Below are positions 1 to 6,950 of a stretch of 7,547 nucleotides of DNA, piece by piece; the first letter of the stretch is position 1, and every line of letters starts with the position of its first letter. A program made the translations under genes and the position numbers. The notes under the pieces were generated by a model. That model saw only the letters and a list, made by a program, of their open reading frames with translations. It was not told the DNA's origin and ran no database searches. The DNA is from JAJPXC01 sp964510535 (GTDB taxonomy: Bacteria; Bacteroidota; Bacteroidia; Bacteroidales; Muribaculaceae): positions 1 through 7,547 of the forward strand of contig CAZECG010000035.1 in the NCBI GenBank assembly GCA_964510535.1, in the 5' to 3' direction.

Positions 1-84
1 CTCTACAAAGGTAAGATTTTCATTTTACAAACACAGGTTTATTACTATGCCCCGAAAAATCCGCTGACCCGTAATATCGGGGAC

Positions 85-128
85 AAAAAAGCCGATCTGC
101 TTGGGATAGCAAATCGGCTTGTCTTTTT
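85..128 (-). terminator. Intrinsic terminator after tRNA-Lys
   Basis: Bases 89-100 pair with 109-120 as a 12-position stem with one C/A mismatch (97/112) around an 8-nt loop. Read on the minus strand, the stem is followed by six Ts (complement of the A-run at 85-90), as expected for a Rho-independent terminator. It starts 11 nt beyond the 3' end of the tRNA, so it very probably ends the tRNA-Lys transcript. On the plus strand the stem is followed by GTCTTTTT, so it could also stop transcription entering from the left. Confidence 0.8.
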
Positions 129-131
129 CAG

Positions 132-204
132 TGATCCGCCTGGGGCTCGAACCCAGGACCCCAACATTAAAAGTGTTGTGCTCTACCAGCTGAGCTAGCG
201 AATC
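132..204 (-). tRNA. tRNA-Lys, anticodon UUU
   Basis: The reverse complement folds as a complete 73-nt cloverleaf. The acceptor stem GATTCGC/GCGGATC pairs over 7 bp with one U-G, and the discriminator base is A. The D-arm contains AGCTCAGCTGGTAGAGC. The anticodon stem CAACA/TGTTG encloses the loop CTTTTAA, giving anticodon UUU (bases 169-171), which reads Lys AAA and AAG. The T-arm contains CCTGGGTTCGAGCCCCAGG. CCA is not encoded, so it must be added by the nucleotidyltransferase. The gene stands alone with its own promoter and terminator. No copy of its 3' end is visible nearby, so there is no sign that it is an occupied integration site in this window. Confidence 0.97.
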
Positions 205-244
205 TCCATTGTGTTTGCTTATGGCGTTTCCGTCAAAAGCGATG

Positions 245-276
245 CAAAGGTATGAAGTTTTTCTGTACTATGCAAA
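245..276 (-). promoter_or_regulatory. Bacteroidales-type promoter of tRNA-Lys
   Basis: On the minus strand there is a TTTG -33 box (complement of 273-276), exactly 20 nt of spacer, then TACCTTTG (complement of 245-252), a perfect match to the Bacteroidetes -7 consensus TAnnTTTG. The usual spacing is about 19-21 nt. The start site should fall near base 238-241, giving a leader of about 35 nt that must be processed off before the tRNA 5' end at 204. Confidence 0.85.
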
Positions 277-351
277 TTTTTGGGCAAAAATTATTAAAAA
301 ATATCTGATGTTGGCTTGGAGGCGTGATTTCGCTCGGTGTTTTGGTGGATT

Positions 352-1236
352 ATGCCTAACTTTACGGTGTCGATGAAAGGATTGGATTATAAAGATGTGC
401 GTCGGCTCAAAATGTGTGGGCTTGTCGTGTTGGCAATAACCGCGGTCGGTGTTCTGACGTGGGGCGCGGTCGGTTGCGCTCAGTCGGCCATGGCTTCGGG
501 GCTGTTTGCTGATGCCGACAGCGCTGAGACTGCAGAGCCTGTCACATTTACGGCTGCTGACGGAGATGTGTTGGAGCTATTCTCGGATAGTCAGGGTCGT
601 GACTTCAACGTCCATCTCGGAATTATGCCTCCCGGGGGTCGCCGTCTCCGATACAAGCCTGTGGCTTCGGTGGGGCGGCTGTTTAACGACAGTAACTATT
701 TGCAGCTTCGAGCTGCGGCATCGATGGGATTAGAGCCGGTGTCGACGTTGCGCGATGCGTGGCGCCTGCGTCGTCCTGTGGTTAAGGTGAAGTCGTGTGG
801 CGACTATTTTGTCGATACGCTGACACATTCGTTGCCGTTTCTGGTGCCAGAGGCCGAGGCTTTGTTGCGCGACATCGGCAGGCAGTTTCGCGACTCGCTC
901 GCTGCCCGCGGCGGGGGCGATTATCGCATCAAGGTCACGAGTCTGCTGCGCACGCCGATGACTATTGCCAAGCTTCGCCGTCGCAACCGTAATGCCATAG
1001 ATTCCTCGGCCCATCAATATGGGACGACGTTCGACATCAGTTACATGAAGTTTATATGTGATTCAAAGAAAGTCCCGCGGACGCAATCTGACTTGAAGGG
1101 GCTTTTGACGGAAATACTCGTTGATTTGCGTGCCAGTGGCCGTTGTTATGTGAAGTATGAGCGGAAACAGGCTTGTTTCCATATAACGGTGCGCGGCGAA
1201 AACAGTTTGGATTATGTCGAAAAGACCGAAATATAA
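352..1236 (+). CDS. Secreted M15-fold protein, DUF5715-like
   Basis: A protein of 294 residues with no established function. The N-terminus has basic residues (KDVRRLK) followed by a hydrophobic stretch ending in GAVGC at about residue 42. It is therefore exported, either as a lipoprotein with an imperfect lipobox or through a normal signal peptide cut slightly later. The C-terminal half carries the layout of the M15 / D-Ala-D-Ala peptidase fold: an Arg in SLLRTP (R200), then SSAHQYGTTFDIS with candidate zinc ligands H221 and D228, then CFHI with H277 as the third candidate ligand. From memory this matches the Bacteroidetes family DUF5715; I could not search. A role in trimming peptidoglycan peptides is possible but unproven. 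The reading frame also has a GTG at 337 and an ATG at 373; 373 gives a more compact signal peptide and is a real alternative. The last 23 nt overlap the next gene, indicating one transcript. No convincing plus-strand promoter was found upstream. Confidence 0.85.
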   Translation: MPNFTVSMKGLDYKDVRRLKMCGLVVLAITAVGVLTWGAVGCAQSAMASGLFADADSAETAEPVTFTAADGDVLELFSDSQGRDFNVHLGIMPPGGRRLRYKPVASVGRLFNDSNYLQLRAAASMGLEPVSTLRDAWRLRRPVVKVKSCGDYFVDTLTHSLPFLVPEAEALLRDIGRQFRDSLAARGGGDYRIKVTSLLRTPMTIAKLRRRNRNAIDSSAHQYGTTFDISYMKFICDSKKVPRTQSDLKGLLTEILVDLRASGRCYVKYERKQACFHITVRGENSLDYVEKTEI

Positions 1237-4200
1237 TGAGGATGGCACCCGCAGCAGCCGTCTGTGGCGAGTGGTCAAAGGGTGCTTTCTGACGATTCTG
1301 TGGGCTGCTTTGGCGTTGGTGTTGCTGACCGTCGGCACCTTGACCACCGCTGTCAAGCTGCTCACGCCTGAGCGGCTGACCCCGCTTGTCAATAATTACG
1401 CGTCGACCTATCTGAATGCCGATGTGCGTTCCTCGCGTGTAGAGCTTACGTTTTGGAGCACCTTTCCGCGGCTGACGCTTGATGTCGATTCCCTTAGTGT
1501 CGTCAGCCGGTCACTGGTTCCGCTGACGGAGGCTGAACGGGCCTCGTTGCCTGCAGGGGCTGACACGCTTCTGACAGTCAGCGGATTCTCGGGGGGTGTC
1601 AATCTCGCCCGGTTGCCGTTGGGTTGTGTGGCTTTGTATGATGTGGTGATTGACCGTCCGATGATAAACCTTGTCAGCGTCAACGATTCGGTGGCCAACT
1701 TCAATATCGTCCCCTCCTCGGAGCCAGACACTGCGGCGTCGCCGGTGATTATCCCCGATTTCTCGATTGACCGGTTTGCCATCGTCAACGCCGAGGCGTT
1801 CAGCTACAGGTCGCTCGCCGATTCGATTGCGGGGAGCGTGACGCTCAACCGTGTGCAGCTCGGCGGCAAGGGCGCGCCTGTCTATGACGTGGAGCTGCGC
1901 GGCGATTTAGGGTCGCCGTTGCTCACGGAATATAATTTCGATAAGATTGTGATGGGGCTTGACGGCAGCGTATTTTGGGACAAGAAACATCCCTGTCAGA
2001 TTGGTATCAAAGATTTTACTGTCGATGTGGATGAGATTAAGGCAAGCATTGACACTGACATTGATTTCGCCGACTCGTTGACTGTCAAGACGTTTGGCGT
2101 TAAGTTCGCCCCGGTCAAAGTGCAGTCGCTCGCCGGCCATGCCCCGGCGGCTTATGCCAAAGCCGTCAAGCCGTTGCGCACCGATATGGCTGTTGAGCTG
2201 CAAGGACGGCTTACGTCGCCATATTGTCTGACCGATACCGCCGCTGTGCCGTCGTTTGAGGTGCGTCTGACCATCCCGGATTGCCGTGTCGATTATGGCA
2301 AGGCGCGGTTCAAGCGGTTTGGCGCGGAAGTGGCTGTCAGTTTCGACGGAGGTAATCCCGACAAGAGTGTAATCGACCTAAGGCGTTTGGTGGTGGAGGG
2401 CCCAGCCACTTCGATAGGCATCGACGGGACGGCTACATCGCTTATGAGCGACCCATCAGTCGACTTGCGCATGAAAGCCGACATGGTTCTCGACCGCCTC
2501 CCCGCCGAGTTGAAACGGCTGATTCCTGCCGCTGTCAGTGGGCGGCTTCATGCCGACCTTGCGGTAAAGGGGCGCAAAAGCTACATGAGCCGCAACAGTT
2601 TCCATAAGCTCAAAATCGACGGGAGCCTGCGCGGTGCCGACCTTGGCGTGTCGATGCCGGAGAGCGACCTGGCGGCGTGGCTGCGCGAGATTGTGGTGGA
2701 GTTTGGGACAAGCAAAAGTTTCGTTCGCGATGACCACCGCGTCGATTCGTTGCTGACGGCTTCGGTCAAGGTTGACACCGCTTCGGTCAAAGCCGACGGC
2801 ATGGAAGTGGCGTTGTCGCGGTTTGCCGCGGGAGTGGGCAGCGCAAACCGTCGGGAGTCGGCTGATACGGCAGCCATCAATCCGTTCGGGGGCGCGGTGA
2901 GCGTTGGCAGGCTCAACGTGGTTTCCCCCGTCGATTCGAGCCGATTGCGGTTGCGCGACTTCGCCTGCCGCGGCTCGTTGCAACGGTTTGAGGGTAATCG
3001 CCGCATTCCAAAACTTGCGCTCACGATGACGGCGCAACGCATAAGTGCCGGCAATCCCCGCTCGCGCTATTCCTTGCGTGAGAGCGACATCGACATAGTG
3101 GCCCATATCAAGCCAAAGAAAAAGATGGGCACCAAGACGCAGGCTGTCTATGACTCCATCGCCGCGTTGCATCCCGAGCTGTCGGCTGACTCGCTGCTGG
3201 CTCTCGCACGGGTCGAGCGGCGTCGGCAACGAGCGTCGCGCGACAGCGCCGACACTAATCTTGATAAAGAGGTGGTAGAGTTTGGGCTTGACTCGCAAAT
3301 GAAAGACCTGTTGCGGCGGTGGGGAGTCCATGGCACCATCAAAGCCAAGTCGGGGCGCGTGTTCACCCCCTATTTCCCATTGCGCAATAAGCTCGGCGAC
3401 GTAGATGTTGAGTTCTCTACCGATTCGCTTGTGCTGCGCGACGTGAAATACACGGTCGGACATAGCGACTTCCTGATTAACGGCACCGTCTCCAACCTGC
3501 GCCGCGCCATGACCTCGCGCCGTCATGTGCCAATCGAGATTGACTTTAGTCTGCGGTCAGACACGATAAACGTCAATGAGTTGGTTCGCGCCATGTTTGC
3601 CGGGGGTGCCTATGCCGCCCGTCTCGCCTCTGACCGTCCGGCTATAAATCTCGACAAAATAGATGATGATGCTGCTCTTGAGAAAGCCGTATCGGCAGAG
3701 AGTGACACCGTGTCGGGTCCGTTCTTGGTGCCCCACAACATAAAGGCTTCGCTGAAGATGCGCGCGCGCAACATCATCTATGCCGATATGCTCATGAACC
3801 GTTTCGTCGGGGTTATCGACGTTTACGACGGTGCCATCAGTCTTAACCGTCTCTCGGCCCGCACCGATATGGGGTCGGTTGACCTGTCGGCACTTTATTC
3901 GGCTCCCGACCGTGAGCGCATGGAATTCGGATTCGGTGTCAAAATAAAAGAATTCCACATCGACCGCTTTCTGGCGATGTTCCCCTCCATCGACACTATC
4001 ATGCCGATGCTGAAAGATATTTCGGGAATAGTCAACGCCGACATAGCCGCCACCACCAATGTCGACACGCTGATGAATTTCGTGGTGCCCACGCTCCGCG
4101 CGGCTATCAAGGTAGAGGGCGACAGCCTTGTGCTGCTCGATGCCGACACATTCAAGATGCTGTCGAAGTGGCTGTTTTTCAAGAATAAGAAGCACAACAT

Positions 4201-4714
4201 GATTAACCATATGAATGTCGAGGCGGTTGTGGAGAACTCACAGCTCGAACTGTTCCCCTTCATGTTTGACATCGACCGCTATCGTCTGGGCGTGATGGGC
4301 CACAATGACTTGTCGCTCAACTACGACTATCACATATCGGTGTTGAAATCGCCGCTGCCGTTCAAATTCGGCATCAATCTCCGCGGCACCCCCGACAATA
4401 TGAAGATACGGTTGGGAGGAGCCAAGTTCAAGGAGAACATGGTTGCCGAACGCCATGCGATTGTCGACACCACTCGCGTCAACCTCATAAAGCAGATGTC
4501 GACGGTGTTCCGCCGCGGAGTCACCGCCGCCCGGCTCGGACGGCTTGACATAGGCGGAGGCGGCCAGAAATTGACGCTCCCCGCGGAGGCCGACACGCTG
4601 TCGCGGTCAGACTCTCTGATGCTCATCAAAGAGGGGCTGCTTGAAGCGCCGCCGGAGTTCCAACCCGACACGACAGCCACCCTCACAAAGAGGCCGAAAC
4701 GAAAAAGGAAATGA
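1214..4714 (+). CDS. AsmA family envelope protein
   Basis: A 1166-residue protein of the AsmA-like superfamily. A short basic N-terminus is followed by one membrane segment (about residues 22-47), then LTPERLTPLVNNYAS and ADVRSSRVELTFWSTFPRLTLDV, the usual start of AsmA proteins. The rest is long beta-rich repeats (about 60-630 and 705-1080) expected to lie in the periplasm and form a groove. A charged helical insert (about 632-705, rich in K, R and D) interrupts them. The C-terminal part, with FKMLSKWLFFKNKK (about 980-993), NSQLELFPFMFDIDRYR and YDYHISVLKSPLPFKFG, matches the conserved end of Bacteroidetes AsmA proteins. A basic tail, KRPKRKRK, closes the protein. AsmA proteins are implicated in phospholipid transport and outer-membrane homeostasis; the exact job here is inferred. 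The ATG lies inside the end of the preceding gene, and the stop overlaps the next start as ATGA, so translational coupling on both sides is likely. Confidence 0.93.
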   Translation: MSKRPKYNEDGTRSSRLWRVVKGCFLTILWAALALVLLTVGTLTTAVKLLTPERLTPLVNNYASTYLNADVRSSRVELTFWSTFPRLTLDVDSLSVVSRSLVPLTEAERASLPAGADTLLTVSGFSGGVNLARLPLGCVALYDVVIDRPMINLVSVNDSVANFNIVPSSEPDTAASPVIIPDFSIDRFAIVNAEAFSYRSLADSIAGSVTLNRVQLGGKGAPVYDVELRGDLGSPLLTEYNFDKIVMGLDGSVFWDKKHPCQIGIKDFTVDVDEIKASIDTDIDFADSLTVKTFGVKFAPVKVQSLAGHAPAAYAKAVKPLRTDMAVELQGRLTSPYCLTDTAAVPSFEVRLTIPDCRVDYGKARFKRFGAEVAVSFDGGNPDKSVIDLRRLVVEGPATSIGIDGTATSLMSDPSVDLRMKADMVLDRLPAELKRLIPAAVSGRLHADLAVKGRKSYMSRNSFHKLKIDGSLRGADLGVSMPESDLAAWLREIVVEFGTSKSFVRDDHRVDSLLTASVKVDTASVKADGMEVALSRFAAGVGSANRRESADTAAINPFGGAVSVGRLNVVSPVDSSRLRLRDFACRGSLQRFEGNRRIPKLALTMTAQRISAGNPRSRYSLRESDIDIVAHIKPKKKMGTKTQAVYDSIAALHPELSADSLLALARVERRRQRASRDSADTNLDKEVVEFGLDSQMKDLLRRWGVHGTIKAKSGRVFTPYFPLRNKLGDVDVEFSTDSLVLRDVKYTVGHSDFLINGTVSNLRRAMTSRRHVPIEIDFSLRSDTINVNELVRAMFAGGAYAARLASDRPAINLDKIDDDAALEKAVSAESDTVSGPFLVPHNIKASLKMRARNIIYADMLMNRFVGVIDVYDGAISLNRLSARTDMGSVDLSALYSAPDRERMEFGFGVKIKEFHIDRFLAMFPSIDTIMPMLKDISGIVNADIAATTNVDTLMNFVVPTLRAAIKVEGDSLVLLDADTFKMLSKWLFFKNKKHNMINHMNVEAVVENSQLELFPFMFDIDRYRLGVMGHNDLSLNYDYHISVLKSPLPFKFGINLRGTPDNMKIRLGGAKFKENMVAERHAIVDTTRVNLIKQMSTVFRRGVTAARLGRLDIGGGGQKLTLPAEADTLSRSDSLMLIKEGLLEAPPEFQPDTTATLTKRPKRKRK

Positions 4715-5460
4715 CGATGCGAAAAGAGGAAGATATGATTAAGGCGGCTGTCGGCCGTTACCTCAGGCGCATGGGCTTCAGCCGCGTCGCGCCGCGGGCG
4801 GCGTTGATTGATATGGACGGGACGCTTTATGACTCAATGGGCAACCACGCCGCCGCATGGCATCGTATGATGACCGAGCTGGGTGTGGCAACCACCCGCG
4901 ACGAGTTCTTCCTTTATGAGGGGATGACCGGTGCTGCCACCATCAATCTGCTTTTCCGCCGGGCGTTCAATCGAGATGCCACAGCCGGAGAGGTGGCTGA
5001 ACTTTATCACCGCAAGACCGTTTATTTTACCGAGCTGCCGGCTGTTAACCCGATGCCTGGCGCGACAGAGATGTTGGATTTTCTGACCGCGGCGGGTGTG
5101 CGGCGGGTGCTTGTGACCGGGTCGGGGCAAAGCTCGCTCATAGGCCGGCTCGCCGAGGACTTTCCCGGGGCTTTCCTCCGAGGGGATATGGTGACGGCGC
5201 GCGATGTGACGCGTGGGAAACCCCACCCCGAGCCATACCTTAAAGGAATGTCGCTCGCCGGTGTCGAGCCGTGGGAGTCCATAGTGTTAGAGAACGCCCC
5301 GCTTGGCGTTGAGGCGGGTGCCGCCTCGGGAGCATTCACGATAGGCGTGACCACAGGTCCCGTGCCGCGCGAAGCTCTTGCCGAAGCCGGAGCCGACCTG
5401 GTATTCCCGTCGATGACAGAATGTGCGGCCTCGTTGCCGCTATTGTTTAATGCGTTTTAA
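4711..5460 (+). CDS. HAD-IA phosphatase, beta-phosphoglucomutase-like
   Basis: A 249-residue cytoplasmic haloacid dehalogenase-family hydrolase. Motif I is DMDGTLYDS, with nucleophile D34 and acid/base D36. A helical cap (about residues 45-110) covers the active site. Motif II is LVTGSGQ (T136). Motif III is RGKPHPEPY (K170). Motif IV is IVLENAPLGVEAG (E194, N195), where many relatives have ED; the EN form is, from memory, normal in a Bacteroidetes subgroup that also shares the 30-residue leader before motif I. Such enzymes usually remove phosphate from sugar phosphates or similar metabolites; the substrate cannot be read from the sequence. The ATG at 4711 overlaps the previous stop (ATGA). 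ATGs at 4717 and 4735 are alternatives: AAGGA is 7 nt before 4717 and AGAGGA is 4 nt before 4735. The gene sits in one operon with the AsmA gene and aroB. Confidence 0.92.
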   Translation: MTMRKEEDMIKAAVGRYLRRMGFSRVAPRAALIDMDGTLYDSMGNHAAAWHRMMTELGVATTRDEFFLYEGMTGAATINLLFRRAFNRDATAGEVAELYHRKTVYFTELPAVNPMPGATEMLDFLTAAGVRRVLVTGSGQSSLIGRLAEDFPGAFLRGDMVTARDVTRGKPHPEPYLKGMSLAGVEPWESIVLENAPLGVEAGAASGAFTIGVTTGPVPREALAEAGADLVFPSMTECAASLPLLFNAF

Positions 5461-5474
5461 CCGATAGATTATAT

Positions 5475-6542
5475 ATGGGACGACAAGAACTTATTTTCAC
5501 CAATCATGTGGCTGAGACCATTGACCGGCTTGTCGCCGCGATGGGGCCTTCGAAAGTGTTTGTGCTTGTTGATGTCAACACGGCATCATTTGTGCTTCCC
5601 CGCTTGCAGGCGATGTCTAAGACCGTTGCCGCCGCCGAGGTCATAACGGTGAAAGCCGGCGATGTCAACAAAGATCTTGACGCGCTCGCCTCGATTTGGC
5701 GTCAGCTCGGCGACCGCGGAGGGACGCGCCACGCCCTTATCATTAATGTGGGTGGAGGTGTGGTTACCGATATGGGAGCGTTTGCCGCCGCCACGTTCAA
5801 GAGGGGGATACGCTGCTTGAATATCCCGACGACGCTTCTCGGAGCGGTCGACGCGTCGGTAGGCGGTAAGACCGGTATCAACTTTAACGGATTTAAAAAC
5901 GAAATAGGGGCGTTCAGCGAAGCCGAAGCCGTCATCATATCGACCACATTTTTCAACACTCTGCCCCAGCAGGAGTTGCTTTCGGGATATGCCGAGATGC
6001 TGAAACATGGCCTGATTGCCGGCAGGCGCATCTACAACGACTTGCTAGCCTATCGGATAGACCGGGCCGACAACGAGCATCTCTTGCGGTTGCTTGAGGA
6101 AAGCGTAAATGTCAAAAACGACATAGTCAGTCAGGACCCCGAGGAGCATGGCATACGCCGCGCCCTCAACCTCGGCCACACGATAGGCCACGCGTTTGAG
6201 TCGCTGGCGATGGAGCGCAAATCGCCCATCCCTCATGGCTACGCTGTGGCATGGGGGCTTGTTGTGGAACTGATACTGTCGCATATGCAGCTCCGATTCC
6301 CGAGCGACGAGCTGCAGCGTTTTGCCGCGTATGTCCATGACAACTACGGTGCGTTTGGAATCGATTGCTCCGACTACGACGAGTTGTTGCGTTTCATGAG
6401 CCACGATAAGAAAAATGTCAGGGCGGGGGAGATAAATTTCACGCTGCTGAAAGATGTCGGCGACGTGAAAATCGACTGCACCGCCGATCGAGAGCAGATT
6501 AAGGCCGCTCTCGACATCTACCTCGACCTGATGCATCTGTGA
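5475..6542 (+). CDS. aroB: 3-dehydroquinate synthase
   Basis: AroB converts DAHP (3-deoxy-D-arabino-heptulosonate 7-phosphate) to 3-dehydroquinate, the second step of the shikimate pathway to chorismate and the aromatic amino acids, using NAD+ and a divalent metal in the cytoplasm. At 355 residues it has normal bacterial length. Visible motifs are the dinucleotide-binding GGGVVTDMGAFAAATFKRG (about 93-111), PTTLLGAVDASVGGKTGIN (D126, K132), SGYAEMLKHGLI (metal ligand E174, K177), LNLGHTIGHAFE (metal ligand H235, catalytic-site H239), PHGYAVAWG (metal ligand H254) and SHDKKN (about 309-314). All expected active-site residues are present, so it should be functional. It starts 14 nt after the HAD gene stop and is probably co-transcribed with it. 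Its stop codon overlaps the start of the hipB remnant. Confidence 0.98.
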   Translation: MGRQELIFTNHVAETIDRLVAAMGPSKVFVLVDVNTASFVLPRLQAMSKTVAAAEVITVKAGDVNKDLDALASIWRQLGDRGGTRHALIINVGGGVVTDMGAFAAATFKRGIRCLNIPTTLLGAVDASVGGKTGINFNGFKNEIGAFSEAEAVIISTTFFNTLPQQELLSGYAEMLKHGLIAGRRIYNDLLAYRIDRADNEHLLRLLEESVNVKNDIVSQDPEEHGIRRALNLGHTIGHAFESLAMERKSPIPHGYAVAWGLVVELILSHMQLRFPSDELQRFAAYVHDNYGAFGIDCSDYDELLRFMSHDKKNVRAGEINFTLLKDVGDVKIDCTADREQIKAALDIYLDLMHL

Positions 6543-6772
6543 TGAAGAACCGAAGATGTCGAAAAATTGTTGTGTCTTTGAGCAATTCGCCTCTCACTGT
6601 GAACCGCATAGAGAAAGGATCTCCTACGGTTTCCATCGGAATCTATGCTCGTGTCCTTTATGCCCTGCAACTTGATGATGACCTTCTTTTGATTGCTAAA
6701 GAAGACACCCTCGGACGCAATTTGCAGGATTTGAGTCTGAAACATCGCCAACGTGCCTCTAAAAAGGAATAA
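6542..6772 (+). pseudogene. HipB-like antitoxin remnant, 5' truncated
   Basis: The 76-codon frame carries the back part of a HipB/XRE-type regulator. SLSNSPLTVNRIEKGSPTVS covers the recognition helix and the conserved IEKG turn, followed by YARVLYALQLDDDLLLIAKEDTLGRNLQDL, which closely resembles antitoxins paired with HipA in Bacteroidetes (recalled, not searched). In full-length relatives the IEKG turn lies near residue 40-45; here it is at about 26. Roughly 20 residues, including the first HTH helices, are therefore missing and replaced by an unrelated lead (MKNRRCRKIV). DNA binding is probably lost. The ATG overlaps the aroB stop as TGATG, so some translation by coupling is possible. The stretch is visibly less GC-rich than the operon before it, consistent with acquired DNA. 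The hipA fragment begins 3 nt after its stop. Confidence 0.75.
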
Positions 6773-6775
6773 GCC

Positions 6776-6889
6776 ATGAAGGAACTATTCGTATATGCCG
6801 ACTTTGACTGGCTGGAATCTCCTCAGTTGATTGGCAAACTATCCTTTGACTCAGTGCGCGGCAGCGAGACACACCAATACGCACAATAA
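6776..6889 (+). pseudogene. HipA-like toxin remnant, N-terminal fragment
   Basis: A 37-codon frame beginning MKELFVYADFDWL and continuing through LIGKLSFDSVRGSE, which is the start of Bacteroidetes HipA-like kinases (recognised from memory). Intact HipA is a serine/threonine kinase of about 300-440 residues. Here the similarity ends near residue 30-32 and a stop follows six codons later, so the whole catalytic domain is absent. It begins 3 nt downstream of the hipB remnant, preserving the antitoxin-toxin gene order. The stop codon (6887-6889) lies inside the left arm of the terminator hairpin. This suggests that a deletion joined the toxin's 5' end to sequence next to the hairpin. It cannot encode an active toxin. 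Confidence 0.72.
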
Positions 6890-6936
6890 AGACAGAGAGG
6901 GGCGGGGAATTTCCCGCCCCTCTCTGTCTTTATTGT
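6883..6936. terminator. Bidirectional terminator, 24-bp perfect hairpin
   Basis: Bases 6883-6906 are perfectly complementary to 6913-6936, with a 6-nt loop GAATTT. The core is very GC-rich (GAGGGGCGGG against its complement), and each arm ends TCTTTATTGT on its 3' side. It sits between the plus-strand aroB/hip remnant transcription unit and the convergent minus-strand outer-membrane protein gene, whose stop is 15 nt away. It is therefore well placed to stop transcription from both sides. The U-tracts are short and interrupted, but the stem is unusually strong. Confidence 0.85.
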
Positions 6937-6950
6937 AATCGGCACGTCAC

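Noticed and set aside
50..82. Inverted repeat CCCCGA/TCGGGG with a 21-nt loop
   Set aside because: Six-bp arms with a long loop are weak and likely by chance; no T-run or gene end is attached to it.
1..198. Open frame without a start running through the terminator and antisense to the tRNA (ends DPNIKSVVLYQLS)
   Set aside because: The second half is the well-known false translation of a tRNA gene on the opposite strand, and the first half crosses the terminator. No start codon or family resemblance was seen.
132..204. tRNA-Lys as an integration site for a mobile element
   Set aside because: No repeat of the tRNA 3' end, integrase or element genes are visible in the window.
2759..2790. Short direct repeat GCTTCGGTCAA with 21-nt period
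   Set aside because: Only two copies, encoding an ASVK repeat in a beta-rich protein; likely chance or a minor internal duplication.
2456..3526. 356-codon open frame on the minus strand inside the AsmA gene
   Set aside because: It is a shadow created by the GC-rich codon bias of the plus-strand gene. It is rich in His, Arg and Gln without recognisable domains, and the AsmA frame is clearly the coding one.
3557..4210. 217-codon minus-strand frame inside the AsmA gene
   Set aside because: Same shadow effect opposite the strongly conserved C-terminal AsmA region.
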